DNA from: Planctomycetia bacterium | GTDB lineage: Bacteria > Planctomycetota > Planctomycetia > Pirellulales > Thermoguttaceae | Assembly (NCBI GenBank): GCA_030527015.1 | Contig: JAUNBR010000017.1 | Coordinates: forward strand, 1 to 54,656 | Direction: 5' to 3' | DNA: 54,656 nt | Shown: piece after piece, positions 18,775 through 26,945 of the stretch | Position numbering within the stretch: the stretch's first letter is position 1 | Layout: each line of letters opens with the position of its first letter | Program-made: the position numbers and the translations under genes | Notes under the pieces: model-generated | What the model was told of the DNA's origin: nothing | The model's input: the letters and a program-made list of their open reading frames with translations, nothing else | The model's database searches: none

Positions 18775-18900
18775 TATATCCGATATATGATAAATTTCCG
18801 CTTCCTCGGCATTTTTGCTTCTCTGCCGCCAACAGGCTTCACTAAAAAACTCGCTTTTAGTGAAGCAAAAAACGAAAATTTACATAGAGAAACAGTTATA
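18775..18900 (+). repeat. long interspersed element with an inner hairpin, plus orientation
   Basis: Arm A is TATATCCGATATATGATAAA; the end is GAGAAACAGTTATA. The centre contains TTCACTAAAA/TTTTAGTGAA arms (18839-18863), a different extra hairpin from the usual CCTGTC type. It lies between rpsK and rpoA. Confidence 0.8.
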
Positions 18901-18969
18901 TCATCACAATATTTGTAAAGAGGAGATCAGTCATATATCCGACGCTCGGTAAACCATTCATAAGGCCTT

Positions 18970-19070
18970 TATACCGGACGCACTTCACTGTCCACCTTCC
19001 CGGCATTTTGCCTTACAGAAATTCCCGCTTTCAGAACCGTATGAAAAGGTAATTGAATGCAGAAAAATAC
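18970..19070 (+). repeat. decayed interspersed element, plus orientation
   Basis: TATACCGGACGCACTTCACT, CGGCATTTTGCCTTACAG and CTTTCAGAACCGTATGAAAA are recognisable; arm B is lost. Confidence 0.6.
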
Positions 19071-19173
19071 GATTAGCGAAAACACCTATTTTCGTGACCG
19101 AAAAAAGGAGATAGAAGCGAAAACAGAGATATGACAGGTGTAAAACCGAGGCATCCAAAAATCGGGATGTCTT

Positions 19174-19563
19174 TTATACACGGCGACGTTTTTTCGGGCG
19201 ACATCCATTATGAGGTAATGGTGTCACATCTTCAATCGATTTTACATTCAGGCCCGCTGCTTCCAGAGCAGTGATCGCGCTCTCACGGCCACCACCAGGC
19301 CCCTTTACTCGAACTTCCACATCCTTTAGTCCGAATTTCACAGCCTTCTCGGCCACCGCCTGCGCCGCCGACTGACCCGCAAATGGCGTACTCTTTCGGC
19401 TTCCCTTAAAACCACTCGTACCTGCAGTCGCCCACGCTAAAACATCACCTTTTGCGTCGGTAACCGTAACCGTCGTGTTATTAAATGTCGCCTTAATATG
19501 TACGATACCTGACGTTACATTACGACGTACCTTACGTTTTGTTTTTTGTTGTGTCTTCGCCAC
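19174..19563 (-). CDS. rpsK: 30S ribosomal protein S11
   Basis: This encodes 129 residues, the normal length for S11, which forms the platform of the 30S subunit with S7 and S18. Motifs seen are [21 protein letters not shown], shortened here to its core [12 protein letters not shown], plus [33 protein letters not shown] and the C-terminus [18 protein letters not shown]. The start codon is GTG (19561-19563) with TAGGAG about nine bases upstream. It follows rpsM after a gap of more than 500 bases, much wider than usual for this pair. Confidence 0.98.
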   Translation of the reverse strand: MAKTQQKTKRKVRRNVTSGIVHIKATFNNTTVTVTDAKGDVLAWATAGTSGFKGSRKSTPFAGQSAAQAVAEKAVKFGLKDVEVRVKGPGGGRESAITALEAAGLNVKSIEDVTPLPHNGCRPKKRRRV

Positions 19564-20090
19564 TTATAAATACTCCTAAAACTTCTTTTCATCATACCTC
19601 GGGGCCTGGAAACTTACCCGTGCCAAAATCTTTTTTGCATTTTCCACAAAAAATCATCCTGCAAAAATCCATTCATACCAGGATTTCACAGCTGGCTACT
19701 TCAAATAAATTCCAGTTTATACCACACAAATTTCCGGCAGATTTAATGATTTTATCTGGGCATTTTATACTGATGCACCACCACATGATACCTTATGTAC
19801 CGCACTGCGCTCTGTATGCATCATTTCTGTATGCAGCATGTTCGGAACATAAGTTCTCAGTATTTCTTCTATTTTATCTGCTTCCGCTTTATCTGCTTCC
19901 GCTAAATCAAAATCGTTTCTGCCAAAACAGACCTAATTTCTTAATAAACCTAATTTTGAATAATCCGGAAATTTCTGCTTTTAACCCGAGAATCTGATAA
20001 TTTATCTCTTCATTTGAACGCTACACCGGAGAACACCGGACCGCCCGATGCTCCGATCTCAACACGAATCGCCAAAAGACATTCGACCTG
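19564..20090. other. gap between rpsM and rpsK
   Basis: No convincing gene is seen. A 15-base direct duplication (ATCTGCTTCCGCTTT type) lies at about 19875-19905. Short pieces resembling the interspersed element (ACACAAATTTCCGGCAG near 19725, GGGCATTTTATACTGATGCA near 19757) may be remnants of a very old copy. Confidence 0.4.
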
Positions 20091-20474
20091 TTACCGCAGA
20101 TCCTTAACGCCTTTTTTGCCTGCAACTGTCTTTTTCGTACCTTTACGCGTACGAGCATTCGTTTTCGTACGCTGACCACGAACTGGAAGACCACGACGAT
20201 GACGTACACCGCGATAACAGGCGATTTCCTTCAGACGCGCGATACTCTGCGCAACTTGCCGACGAAGATGACCTTCGACCGCATAATCATTATCTAAAAG
20301 AGCCGCAAGTTTCGCGACCTGTTCTTCAGTCATTTCCCGCGCTTTAATCGTGGGATCTATTCCGACTGTACGACATAATTCCAACGCAGTCTTCAAACCG
20401 ACGCCGTAAAGATACGTTAACGAATACGCAGCAGGGCGATCGTTTGGAATATCAACACCTAACAAACGTGGCAT
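20091..20474 (-). CDS. rpsM: 30S ribosomal protein S13
   Basis: This encodes 127 residues. S13 lies in the head of the small subunit and contacts the P-site tRNA and the large subunit. Motifs are MPRLLGVDIPNDRPAAYSLT, YGVGLKTALELC, LRRQVAQSIARLKEIACYRG, RHRRGLPVRGQRTKTNARTR and the basic tail KGTKKTVAGKKGVK. GAGGAGG lies six bases before the ATG. It is directly downstream of rpmJ, the conserved order. Confidence 0.98.
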   Translation of the reverse strand: MPRLLGVDIPNDRPAAYSLTYLYGVGLKTALELCRTVGIDPTIKAREMTEEQVAKLAALLDNDYAVEGHLRRQVAQSIARLKEIACYRGVRHRRGLPVRGQRTKTNARTRKGTKKTVAGKKGVKDLR

Positions 20475-20514
20475 GAAGCCCTCCTCAACTACTAATTAAA
20501 ATTATCAACAAAAA

Positions 20515-20631
20515 TTAACCCTGGCGCTGTTTGTGACGCGGATTCGTCGAACAAATTACCCGAACGACTCCTCGGCGACGAATCACTTTACAATTTTCAC
20601 AAATACGCTTTACACTGGCGCGAACTTTCAT
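20515..20631 (-). CDS. rpmJ: 50S ribosomal protein L36
   Basis: This encodes 38 residues: [20 protein letters not shown] and onward to RHKQRQG. The zinc-ribbon ligands are visible as C-x2-C (CENC) and a later Cys and His (VICSTNPRH), so it is the zinc-binding form of L36. Two ATG codons lie in tandem; GGAGG is six bases before the second (20629-20631), the better spaced start, and three bases before the first (20634). It begins the rpmJ-rpsM group. Confidence 0.96.
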   Translation of the reverse strand: MKVRASVKRICENCKVIRRRGVVRVICSTNPRHKQRQG

Positions 20632-20695
20632 CATTCACCTCCATTCCTCGCCGACAGAAACCCTCGGCACTTTAATAAAACTTTATAGAAACATT

Positions 20696-20723
20696 ATTTT
20701 AGCAAATTTACCAGAAATTTCAA
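20696..20723 (-). promoter_or_regulatory. sigma-70-like promoter of rpmJ-rpsM
   Basis: On the minus strand, TTGAAA (20718-20723) and TAAAAT (20696-20701) are 16 bases apart. They lie about 65 bases upstream of the L36 start and in the right orientation. Confidence 0.55.
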
Positions 20724-20949
20724 GACCCCCGACCTGATTTTTTTAACAGATCTTTCAAATAATCGTTTCTTGTTTCAGAACATCAGAGGACTCTCTAAAA
20801 GCACGGGAAATCCCCTCACCATTTTTGAGAAAAAGACCATAAAATCGTGATTTATGCTCTAAATTTATACACTCTGCCCACACTTTCTTAATTTTTTGTG
20901 TTACGAAACCTGTGACAAAAGTGCTGGTGGGGCAAAGAATTTTGCCTCA

Positions 20950-21096
20950 CTTTACGGGTTCTCCTGCAAATTTCTGTTTTGTGCGGCTCCCAAAACAGGC
21001 ATTTTTAGCCCAGAAAGCTGCTCTGGCAGCGAAGAAAAATACCGGCCTGTCTGTCTGCGGACAGGAGAAATGGAAATTTATCATGCTTTGGATTTA
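20950..21096 (-). repeat. long interspersed element with extra hairpin, minus orientation
   Basis: Recognisable parts are AAATTTCTGTTTTGTGCGGC, AGGCATTTTTAGCCCAG, the hairpin CCTGTCTGTCTGCGGACAGG (21046-21065) and GGAAATTTATCATGC at the right. The terminal TATA is decayed. It lies between the ribosomal cluster and the NfeD gene. Confidence 0.8.
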
Positions 21097-21143
21097 AGTG
21101 TACTAAAAAATAAAACAGAATAAATCAAAAATTTTCAGAAAAT

Positions 21144-21593
21144 TTATTCATTCTGAGCAGGCTTCTTTGTTACGAAAATTGTAACGCCTTCCAGACGGTC
21201 CACCACGACGATATTTCCAGCGGGAATAATGTTTCCATGTGTCGATTTCGCTGCCCAGTCGATTCCATTTATTAATACTCGTCCTTCTGCTTTTATATTA
21301 TCCACCGGAATCTGGACGAGTCCCTCCATTCCCACAAGTTCATCGGCATTCGTCGGAACTTTTTGAATTTTCAGTGATTTTACAAAAGGACGTGTGGCAA
21401 TCAAAAATACGGTGGATGATCCTACAAAAATAGCACACTGTCCAAGAAATGAAATCTCTTGCGTGGCCGCCACCATGGAGGTAATGGCTCCCAGCACAAA
21501 CCAGATGGAAATGAGTGTCGGACATGAAATTTCAAGAATAATAAATAGGACTGCCAGAGTAACCCATATTAAAAGACAGGTAATAAGCTCCAT
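21144..21593 (-). CDS. NfeD-like membrane protein
   Basis: This encodes 149 residues from the ATG at 21593, chosen because AGGA lies about ten bases upstream and the hydrophobic segment then starts near the N-terminus; a longer frame begins at 21623. Hydrophobic helices lie at about 3-22 (LLIWVTLAVLFIILEI), 26-45 (IWFVLGAITSMVAA) and 50-70 (FLGQCAIFVGSSTVFLIA). They are followed by a soluble domain with ELVGMEGLVQIPVDNI, GRVLINGIDWAAKS and GNIVVVDRLEGVTIFV, the OB-fold of the short NfeD family. Such proteins usually partner with a stomatin/SPFH protein or membrane protease; neither is adjacent here. Confidence 0.85.
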   Translation of the reverse strand: MELITCLLIWVTLAVLFIILEISCPTLISIWFVLGAITSMVAATQEISFLGQCAIFVGSSTVFLIATRPFVKSLKIQKVPTNADELVGMEGLVQIPVDNIKAEGRVLINGIDWAAKSTHGNIIPAGNIVVVDRLEGVTIFVTKKPAQNE

Positions 21594-21902
21594 AAGATGT
21601 TCCTTTCTTGAATAATTAAACAAAAATGTTTTTCAAAATAATGTCCGAATCAAAATTTGAGCGAAATTTTACGGAAAAGTTCAGAAAAAGTGAACTTTAT
21701 GAAAAACTGCCTAAATTTTCTCTGAAAACTCAATAATTTTGTTTATGATTTTTGTTTTTAATAAGTACGGTCTTACTTTTTTTGGGGGGAAATGCTAGTT
21801 TTTGTGACTAAAAAATAGGATTTTACAGTAACTCAGTACGATCTGCATTATACATGAAATGAAAAGTAAACACAACTGATTTTAAAAAAATTTTTTGAAA
21901 AA
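21594..21902. other. divergent intergenic region before the cyclase-fold cluster
   Basis: AT-rich sequence with no gene. It must hold the promoter of the minus-strand NfeD gene; none is obvious. Confidence 0.35.
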
Positions 21903-22005
21903 TATACTGTTTCCATTTTAAATTTCCGTTTTATGTGGCTCTGAAATCTGACATTTCGGCGAAGAAAATGCCTGAGAAACGGAAATTTATAATGAATCGG
22001 GTATA
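21903..22005 (-). repeat. 105-bp interspersed element, minus orientation
   Basis: Full-length copy with perfect outer parts: TATACTGTTTCCATTTTAAA on the left and GAATCGGGTATA on the right. Confidence 0.93.
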
Positions 22006-22104
22006 AAATGTATGTACAATAAATATTCAAAAATAAAGTTTTTTGCAGGAAAATTACTTTAGTTCTGTACAAAATATAAGAAATACTGACGAAAGGAGGT
22101 GAAA

Positions 22105-22155
22105 ATGGAAGTTCTTTTTATTCCTGAAAGATTTTTTGTAAGAATCTGTGTATAA
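22105..22155 (+). CDS. possible 16-residue leader peptide or small protein
   Basis: ATG 22105 to TAA 22155 encodes MEVLFIPERFFVRICV. AAGGAGGTG lies five bases before the ATG, one of the strongest ribosome binding sites in the window. It is upstream of the promoter assigned to the cyclase-fold gene, so it would be on a separate or longer transcript. No homologue is recognised, and it could be chance. Confidence 0.3.
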   Translation: MEVLFIPERFFVRICV

Positions 22156-22159
22156 TTGC

Positions 22160-22188
22160 TTGACATCTGCTGGCAAAACTATTACCAT
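22160..22188 (+). promoter_or_regulatory. sigma-70-like promoter of the cyclase-fold/Exb cluster
   Basis: A consensus TTGACA (22160-22165) is followed after 17 bases by TACCAT (22183-22188). It lies about 45 bases upstream of the first start codon. Confidence 0.55.
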
Positions 22189-22235
22189 AAAATGTAGTTA
22201 TCATTTTTCTGAAATCATGAAGGGGGTGTTTTCCT

Positions 22236-23966
22236 GTGTTAAAAAGTTTTAATACTCCACGTATGAGTTTATTTATTGTTTTTTTTCTGGCGGAGCTAAT
22301 CCTGCTTTTGCAGTTTTTTTTGCCTCCTGTTTTTGCCCAGGCGCAAAAAGAGGCAGGTGCTGCACAGGAGCTAAAACCGTGGCCGAAAGTAGAGAGAAGG
22401 TATACCACTTCCAGTCCTCAAGTTTTGGATTCATTAAAGAAATCGATTCAATTTTTGGAAAAAAATACGTTCGCTGACCGAGAGCACCGCTGTGGAAGTG
22501 CGGCGATCGCGGGTCTGGCGATTTATAAATATTATGGTGAAGCCGATAATCCACTTTTTGATAAAATCGTAAAGTCGATCGAAGATACATTACAGGATTA
22601 TGATCCGAAAGATCTTCTGAGCTGTGGAATCGACAATTATAGTTTGGGGATTTCTTTAATATTTTTAGCGGAAGTGTGTCCGGAGAAGAATCCGGAATTA
22701 CGCAATAAACTTTTGAATCTGCTTTATTTTCGTATGCGTCCATATGGTGGGTGGGGGTATATGGACAGGTATAAAGATACCGCGGATACGTCCATGACGC
22801 AGTATGGGTGTCTGAGTCTTTGGACGCTGAAAAATGCGGGTTATCCGATCCGGCACCAAGTAATCGATAAAACGGCGGACTGGCTTTTAAGGACGCAGGA
22901 TCCTAGTGGCGCTTTCGGTTACCAGGGGAAAATTGGGGATGAGAATTATACTCGTGTGGCGCAGCCGGGGGTACGTCTGAGTATGGCCGCTGCCGCGATG
23001 GGAAGTTTATACATTTCCGCAGATGTTTTGGGGTTTCATTCTGCCGCACCGAAAGAGGAAGTGGAAAATGAGTTTATGGATTTTGAGCTGGTGGAAGACG
23101 ATAAGAAGAAAAAATCTTCCTATCGTCCTGTACTGCCTCGGCTTTACTTTTCCAGAACGATAAAAGATGGAAATGTGTGGTTTCAGAATAATTTTTCCAT
23201 TGAGATGAAGCAGTATATGAATTATAATTATTATTATTTATATGCACTGGAACGTTACATGAGTTTTCAGGAACTGGCGGAGAAGTGGGATGATCCATCT
23301 CCGTTCTGGTACAGTATGGGAGTGGAGTGGCTGCTGAGTCGGCAGGCGGAGGATGGTTCGTGGCCGAAAGGAGAAGAGCTGGTTTCGGATACGGCTTTTG
23401 GTGCATTATTTTTATTACGTTCCACGAAACGGAGTATCGAAAAGGTGAAAGATTTTGGACCCGGACTGCTGATAAGTGGTCGTGGACTGCCGAAAAATCT
23501 TGACAGTATTCAGTTACGTGGAGGGAAAGTGGTACCGAAGGTTCCAGAAGGTCCGACGAATGATTTAATGGAAGCACTGGCGAATCCTGACAGTGCGGAT
23601 TATGAAGCGGCGGTGGCGGCCTTATCTGAAATGCCGGCAGAGCTTTCACAGACGGCGGTAACGAAATATGCTGCGCAGTTAAAGCAACTTGTGTCGGTGG
23701 AGGATCCGCAGGCGCGCCAAGCGGCGGTACGTGCACTGGGGAAATCGAATAATCTTGATTGTGTTCCGGTTTTAATTTATGCTTTAACAGATCCGGACCC
23801 GCAAATTGCGCTGGCGGCGAATGATGGTTTAAAAAATCTTAGTCGGCGTCTGGATAATTTTGGTTTAAAGCCGGGGTTTACGGAGGCGGATCGGAAAATT
23901 GCGATCGACAGCTGGAAGGAATGGTTTCGGACGCTCCGTCCCGATGCGGTTTTTGAGGAGTATTGA
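22236..23966 (+). CDS. secreted prenyltransferase/squalene-cyclase-fold protein with HEAT repeats
   Basis: This encodes 576 residues from a GTG with a G-rich site about ten bases upstream; an in-frame ATG at 22218 is an alternative. A signal peptide (hydrophobic 12-30, ending VFA-QA) exports it. Residues 55-410 resemble the alpha/alpha-barrel of squalene cyclases and protein prenyltransferases, with QW-like repeats such as YGGWGYMDRYKDTADTSM near 169 and EDGSWPKGEELVSDTAFG near 370. The catalytic DXDD motif of squalene-hopene cyclase is not seen, so it is unlikely to make hopanoids. Residues 455-540 look like HEAT-type repeats (ARQAAVRALGKSNNLDCVPV, LIYALTDPDPQ). It is first in a cluster with ExbB/ExbD genes; the next ATG is two bases after its stop. 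This gene order recurs in planctomycetes, but the function is unknown. Confidence 0.85.
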   Translation: MLKSFNTPRMSLFIVFFLAELILLLQFFLPPVFAQAQKEAGAAQELKPWPKVERRYTTSSPQVLDSLKKSIQFLEKNTFADREHRCGSAAIAGLAIYKYYGEADNPLFDKIVKSIEDTLQDYDPKDLLSCGIDNYSLGISLIFLAEVCPEKNPELRNKLLNLLYFRMRPYGGWGYMDRYKDTADTSMTQYGCLSLWTLKNAGYPIRHQVIDKTADWLLRTQDPSGAFGYQGKIGDENYTRVAQPGVRLSMAAAAMGSLYISADVLGFHSAAPKEEVENEFMDFELVEDDKKKKSSYRPVLPRLYFSRTIKDGNVWFQNNFSIEMKQYMNYNYYYLYALERYMSFQELAEKWDDPSPFWYSMGVEWLLSRQAEDGSWPKGEELVSDTAFGALFLLRSTKRSIEKVKDFGPGLLISGRGLPKNLDSIQLRGGKVVPKVPEGPTNDLMEALANPDSADYEAAVAALSEMPAELSQTAVTKYAAQLKQLVSVEDPQARQAAVRALGKSNNLDCVPVLIYALTDPDPQIALAANDGLKNLSRRLDNFGLKPGFTEADRKIAIDSWKEWFRTLRPDAVFEEY

Positions 23967-23968
23967 GG

Positions 23969-24814
23969 ATGAAGACAGATGACGATTATCACTCCCGGCA
24001 GAGTCGTGATTTACTGAAAACTTCGCGGTATGATGAAGTTTCCAGTTTACTGATCGCGCTTTTATTTCTTTTGGGGATTCTTGTGACCGTGCTATTATTT
24101 TTCTGGCTGACGTTTACACTGTTTCCCACGACGACTGCGATTCCTGTGCTTTTTGGAGATGTTAGTGACAGTGATTCCATGGATGATGGGATTCAGCTGG
24201 ATCAGCCGCTGGCGGATCAGCTGGGAATCGACACAGATGTGGAGGAACCTGCTTTTGAGCAGACTGTGGCGGCGATGACGGATGCGGTTTCGTCGGTGGC
24301 GGCGATTTTAGATAGTTCCGCCATGACGGGAGATACCACCATGGGCCGTGGAGGCAGTACAGGTAGGGGTGTGGGAACGGGAGGTGGAAGGAAATGGGAG
24401 ATTAGTTTTGATCAGGGAAATACGGTAAATACTTACGCGAAGCAGCTGGATTTTTTTGGAATCGAGATGGCGGTGCCGGAAAAGGGAGAGCAGCTGGTGT
24501 ATGTAACGAAATTTTCATCATCTTCTCCGGCTGTGCGCAGAGGGAAAAGTGCGGATGAGAAGCGGTCTTATTTAACGTGGTCGAAAGCAGGTTTACAGGC
24601 TGCGGATATAGAGCTTTTTTCCCGAGCGGGAATTAACGCGACAGGAAAACTTATTTTGAAGTTTCTTCCACCGGAAACGGAGCAGACTTTAGTGAAGCTG
24701 GAAACGGTTCATGCGGGAAGTCGGGCAGAACGCGTACGGGCCACTACTTTCGGCATTCGTGTGAAAGGTGCCGGTTATGAGTTTTTTGTGATGAGACAGA
24801 CATACAGGAATTAA
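23969..24814 (+). CDS. membrane protein of the Exb-linked cluster
   Basis: This encodes 281 residues from the ATG at 23969, two bases after the preceding stop, so the two genes are translationally linked. It has one transmembrane helix near 27-52 (LLIALLFLLGILVTVLLFFW). A Ser/Gly-rich region near 115-140 (MGRGGSTGRGVGTGGG) is a flexible linker, followed by a folded C-terminal part (WEISFDQGNTVNTYAKQLDF, FGIEMAVPEK). I recognise no named family. Single-pass topology with a periplasmic tail and position just before exbB suggest a TonB/TolA-like coupling partner, but there is no TonB C-terminal motif, so this is only inference. Confidence 0.65.
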   Translation: MKTDDDYHSRQSRDLLKTSRYDEVSSLLIALLFLLGILVTVLLFFWLTFTLFPTTTAIPVLFGDVSDSDSMDDGIQLDQPLADQLGIDTDVEEPAFEQTVAAMTDAVSSVAAILDSSAMTGDTTMGRGGSTGRGVGTGGGRKWEISFDQGNTVNTYAKQLDFFGIEMAVPEKGEQLVYVTKFSSSSPAVRRGKSADEKRSYLTWSKAGLQAADIELFSRAGINATGKLILKFLPPETEQTLVKLETVHAGSRAERVRATTFGIRVKGAGYEFFVMRQTYRN

Positions 24815-24850
24815 TTTTTATTTAAGAACTATATTTTTATAGGATGTGAC

Positions 24851-25501
24851 ATGAGTTTAACGACACTTACTGATATTTTAGGGACGCTGATTTACATTAG
24901 TTTGGCGGGCGTGGCGATTTGGGGCGCTTATTGCGTGATCGTAACTTGGCGCCGGGCAGCACGAGTGCGTTTTCGCAGTGAACAGGAACAGGATGAATTT
25001 TTGGATGAAATCGAGCAGCCTCTGCTGGCGGGAGATTTTGAAAAAGTAGCGGAGCTGTGCGAAAATGATGTGCGTGCTTTACCGCAGTTAATTTTATTGG
25101 CGGTGGAAAATCGTGAATTGGGTTTTGCGAAAGTTCGGGGCATGATGATCGAGCGTTTTCAGAGAGATGTGCTTTCGGATCTGGAATTTCGTCTCAGCTG
25201 GGTGAATTCGGTGATTAAGGCCGCTCCGATGCTTGGGCTTTTTGGAACGGTGACCGGTATGATGGGGGCTTTTGACCAGCTGGCGAATCCTGCGGATGGG
25301 GCGTCCTCGGTGGATCCGGGGGCCATGGCGGGGAATATTTCTGTCGCGCTGATTACCACGGCCTGTGGTCTGGCGATCGCCATTCCGCTGATTATCGCCT
25401 GCACAAATATTAATGTGCGTATTCGAAAGATGGAAGATTTAATGGCCAGCGGAACAGCACGTTTTCTTGAACTGTATCGGCAGGTCGTTACGAAAAAATA
25501 A
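24851..25501 (+). CDS. MotA/TolQ/ExbB proton channel family protein
   Basis: This encodes 216 residues. ExbB/TolQ proteins form the pentameric inner-membrane proton channel that works with ExbD/TolR. Three hydrophobic helices fit: about 10-32 (LGTLIYISLAGVAIWGAYCV), 118-140 (VIKAAPMLGLFGTVTGMM, the conserved family signature) and 157-182 (SVALITTACGLAIAIPLIIA). The cytoplasmic loop lies between helices 1 and 2. AGGATG lies just before the ATG. Two exbD genes follow, completing the channel. Its last bases are part of a 40-base direct duplication. Confidence 0.92.
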   Translation: MSLTTLTDILGTLIYISLAGVAIWGAYCVIVTWRRAARVRFRSEQEQDEFLDEIEQPLLAGDFEKVAELCENDVRALPQLILLAVENRELGFAKVRGMMIERFQRDVLSDLEFRLSWVNSVIKAAPMLGLFGTVTGMMGAFDQLANPADGASSVDPGAMAGNISVALITTACGLAIAIPLIIACTNINVRIRKMEDLMASGTARFLELYRQVVTKK

Positions 25502-25574
25502 ATGATTTCCACAGCGAAACGCCTGTTTTTCGTCAAAATAAATGATTTCCGCAGCGAAACGCCTGTTTTTCGTC
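25495..25574 (+). repeat. 40-bp direct tandem duplication across the exbB stop
   Basis: Two copies (25495-25534 and 25535-25574) of AAAATAAATGATTTCC followed by A/G-CAGCGAAACGCCTG and TTTTTCGTC differ at one base. The first copy contains the stop codon of the ExbB/TolQ gene. Confidence 0.9.
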
Positions 25575-25630
25575 TTTTGTCTTTACAAAAAACGTTTTGA
25601 AGGGCGTATGAAATTTACTGGTTTTATTTT

Positions 25631-25735
25631 TATGTCCGATGCACTATAATTTCTGTTTTTCTGGCATTTTTGTTTCGCTGAAAATGCCTGCTTTCAGAAC
25701 GGCATGAAACGGAAACTTAAAGGAGAACCAGTATG
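25631..25735 (+). repeat. 105-bp interspersed element, plus orientation
   Basis: Full-length copy with a perfect core (GGCATTTT ... AAAATGCC) and CTTTCAGAACGGCATGAAAC before arm B (GGAAACTTAAAGGAGAACC). Confidence 0.93.
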
Positions 25736-25736
25736 T

Positions 25737-25932
25737 TTTTTTATTTCATTTCATGTGGTTCAAGAACTGGTATTTTCACGCGGTCTGCTGCTGACAGGAA
25801 AGCATAAAATATGCGTCTGTCTGTCCGGCTGACGGGAGATGTGGAAATGAATCATGCGGGGAATAAGTGGAAATGAATCATGCGGGGAATAAAATGCAGG
25901 GGGGGTAAAGTTACCGAGCATCGGGAACGAAA
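25737..25932 (-). repeat. long, rearranged interspersed element, minus orientation
   Basis: A decayed arm B region, then GTCTGCTGCTGACAGG (25779-25794) and GTCTGTCCGGCTGACGGG remnants of the extra hairpin, and at the right CGAGCATCGGGAACG, an arm A remnant. It includes a 26-base tandem duplication (25841-25866 and 25867-25892) of GTGGAAATGAATCATGCG plus GGGAATAA. Confidence 0.55.
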
Positions 25933-26006
25933 ATGTTTTGTGGCGGTAATGAAAAACGTCGGTCGGATAAAAATAAGTGGATCCTTAATATGAGTGTAAA
26001 ATTATA

Positions 26007-26477
26007 ATGTCGACAGAACCTAATTTTGAGTTGGAAGAAGAAGGTGGGTTTAAGCCCAGTCGGATTAAAGATGATGCGGAGATGGACATTACGCCGATGA
26101 TAGATGTGGTGTTTTTAATGCTGATTTATTTTCTTGTCTGTTCGACTACTCAGGCGCAGCTTCCGGTGAAGTTACCGCCCGCGACTTATGGAACGGCGGT
26201 TAGTGATGTGATGTCACTGACGTTTATTGTGCAGCACCAGGAGGGGGGGGATCCGAAAGTCTGGCAGGAGGGAAGGGCGCCATTTTCCATGGATCCAGAG
26301 CAGCAGGCGGCGCAGATTACCAGGGCGGTGGAAGAGGCGAAGATGAATGGAATTTTTGAGGTGCTGGTGAAGGTGGATAAGGAGTTAAAGCAGAAACATC
26401 TGGAGCATGTTCGCGCTGCGATTTCGGAAGTGGAGGATATAAAATTATATATGGCTGTGGACGATCATAAAAAGTAA
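26007..26477 (+). CDS. ExbD/TolR family protein, first copy
   Basis: This encodes 156 residues. The single N-terminal transmembrane helix (about 30-52) carries the family motif MDITPMIDVVFLMLIYFLVC with the essential proton-binding aspartate at residue 33. A periplasmic domain follows. Residues 112-156 (EVLVKVDKELKQKHLEHVRA, DIKLYMAVD) match the ExbD C-terminal strand-helix pattern. It should assemble with the upstream ExbB-like protein. There is no good ribosome binding site before the ATG. Confidence 0.92.
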   Translation: MSTEPNFELEEEGGFKPSRIKDDAEMDITPMIDVVFLMLIYFLVCSTTQAQLPVKLPPATYGTAVSDVMSLTFIVQHQEGGDPKVWQEGRAPFSMDPEQQAAQITRAVEEAKMNGIFEVLVKVDKELKQKHLEHVRAAISEVEDIKLYMAVDDHKK

Positions 26478-26585
26478 AATGATTTTTCTCTGGAGCACGG
26501 TATATCGGTTCATATAAAATTTTTGTTTGTGCGGCCATAAAAGTCTGTGTTTTAAATCACGCGAAACGCAGGCGGAATGAATATT

Positions 26586-26692
26586 TATACTGTTTCCACG
26601 TTAAATTTCCTTTTTAGGCGGTTCTGAAAAAATGTGTTTTCAGCGAAACAAAAATTCTGGAGAAGCGGAAATTTATAGTGTATCGAGTAAAA
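26586..26692 (-). repeat. 105-bp interspersed element, minus orientation
   Basis: Full-length copy between the two exbD genes. The left end is TATACTGTTTCCACGTTAAA; the right end is GTGTATCGAGTAAAATA. Confidence 0.92.
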
Positions 26693-26781
26693 TAATATAT
26701 CGTGTAAGAAATGTCGGGGACAGTAGGGAATGTAATGGAGAACGGTGGAAAATGCAAGAGTTTTTCACGTTTTTGTGAATC

Positions 26782-26882
26782 CCAGAGGTACTTTAGGTTT
26801 TTGTTTTGTGCAGTTTTTAAACAGGCATTTTTATCGAAGCAAAAATGTCGGAGAAGTGGAATTTTATAGTGCATCGGGTATA
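26782..26882 (-). repeat. 105-bp interspersed element, minus orientation
   Basis: Arm B is decayed. The right half is good: GGCATTTTTATCGAAGC, AAAAATGTCGGAGAAGTGG and TGCATCGGGTATA. Confidence 0.85.
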
Positions 26883-26945
26883 AAATGGTTCTGCCAAAAA
26901 TAGGGCAGGAAGGTGTTTTCTGAAAAGGAAGGATGGACGGACAGG

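Noticed and set aside
19539..19997. Plus-strand frame of 152 codons between rpsM and rpsK
   Set aside because: It starts inside rpsK antisense, has low-complexity hydrophobic/His composition and no recognisable family; most likely chance.
23074..23736. Long minus-strand reading frame of 220 codons opposite the cyclase-fold gene
   Set aside because: It is rich in Pro, His and Ser, with no domain or ribosome binding site, and lies wholly antisense to a well-supported gene.
22236..23966. Squalene-hopene cyclase making hopanoids
   Set aside because: The fold matches, but the protein has a signal peptide, no DXDD catalytic motif is visible, and HEAT repeats are added at the end.
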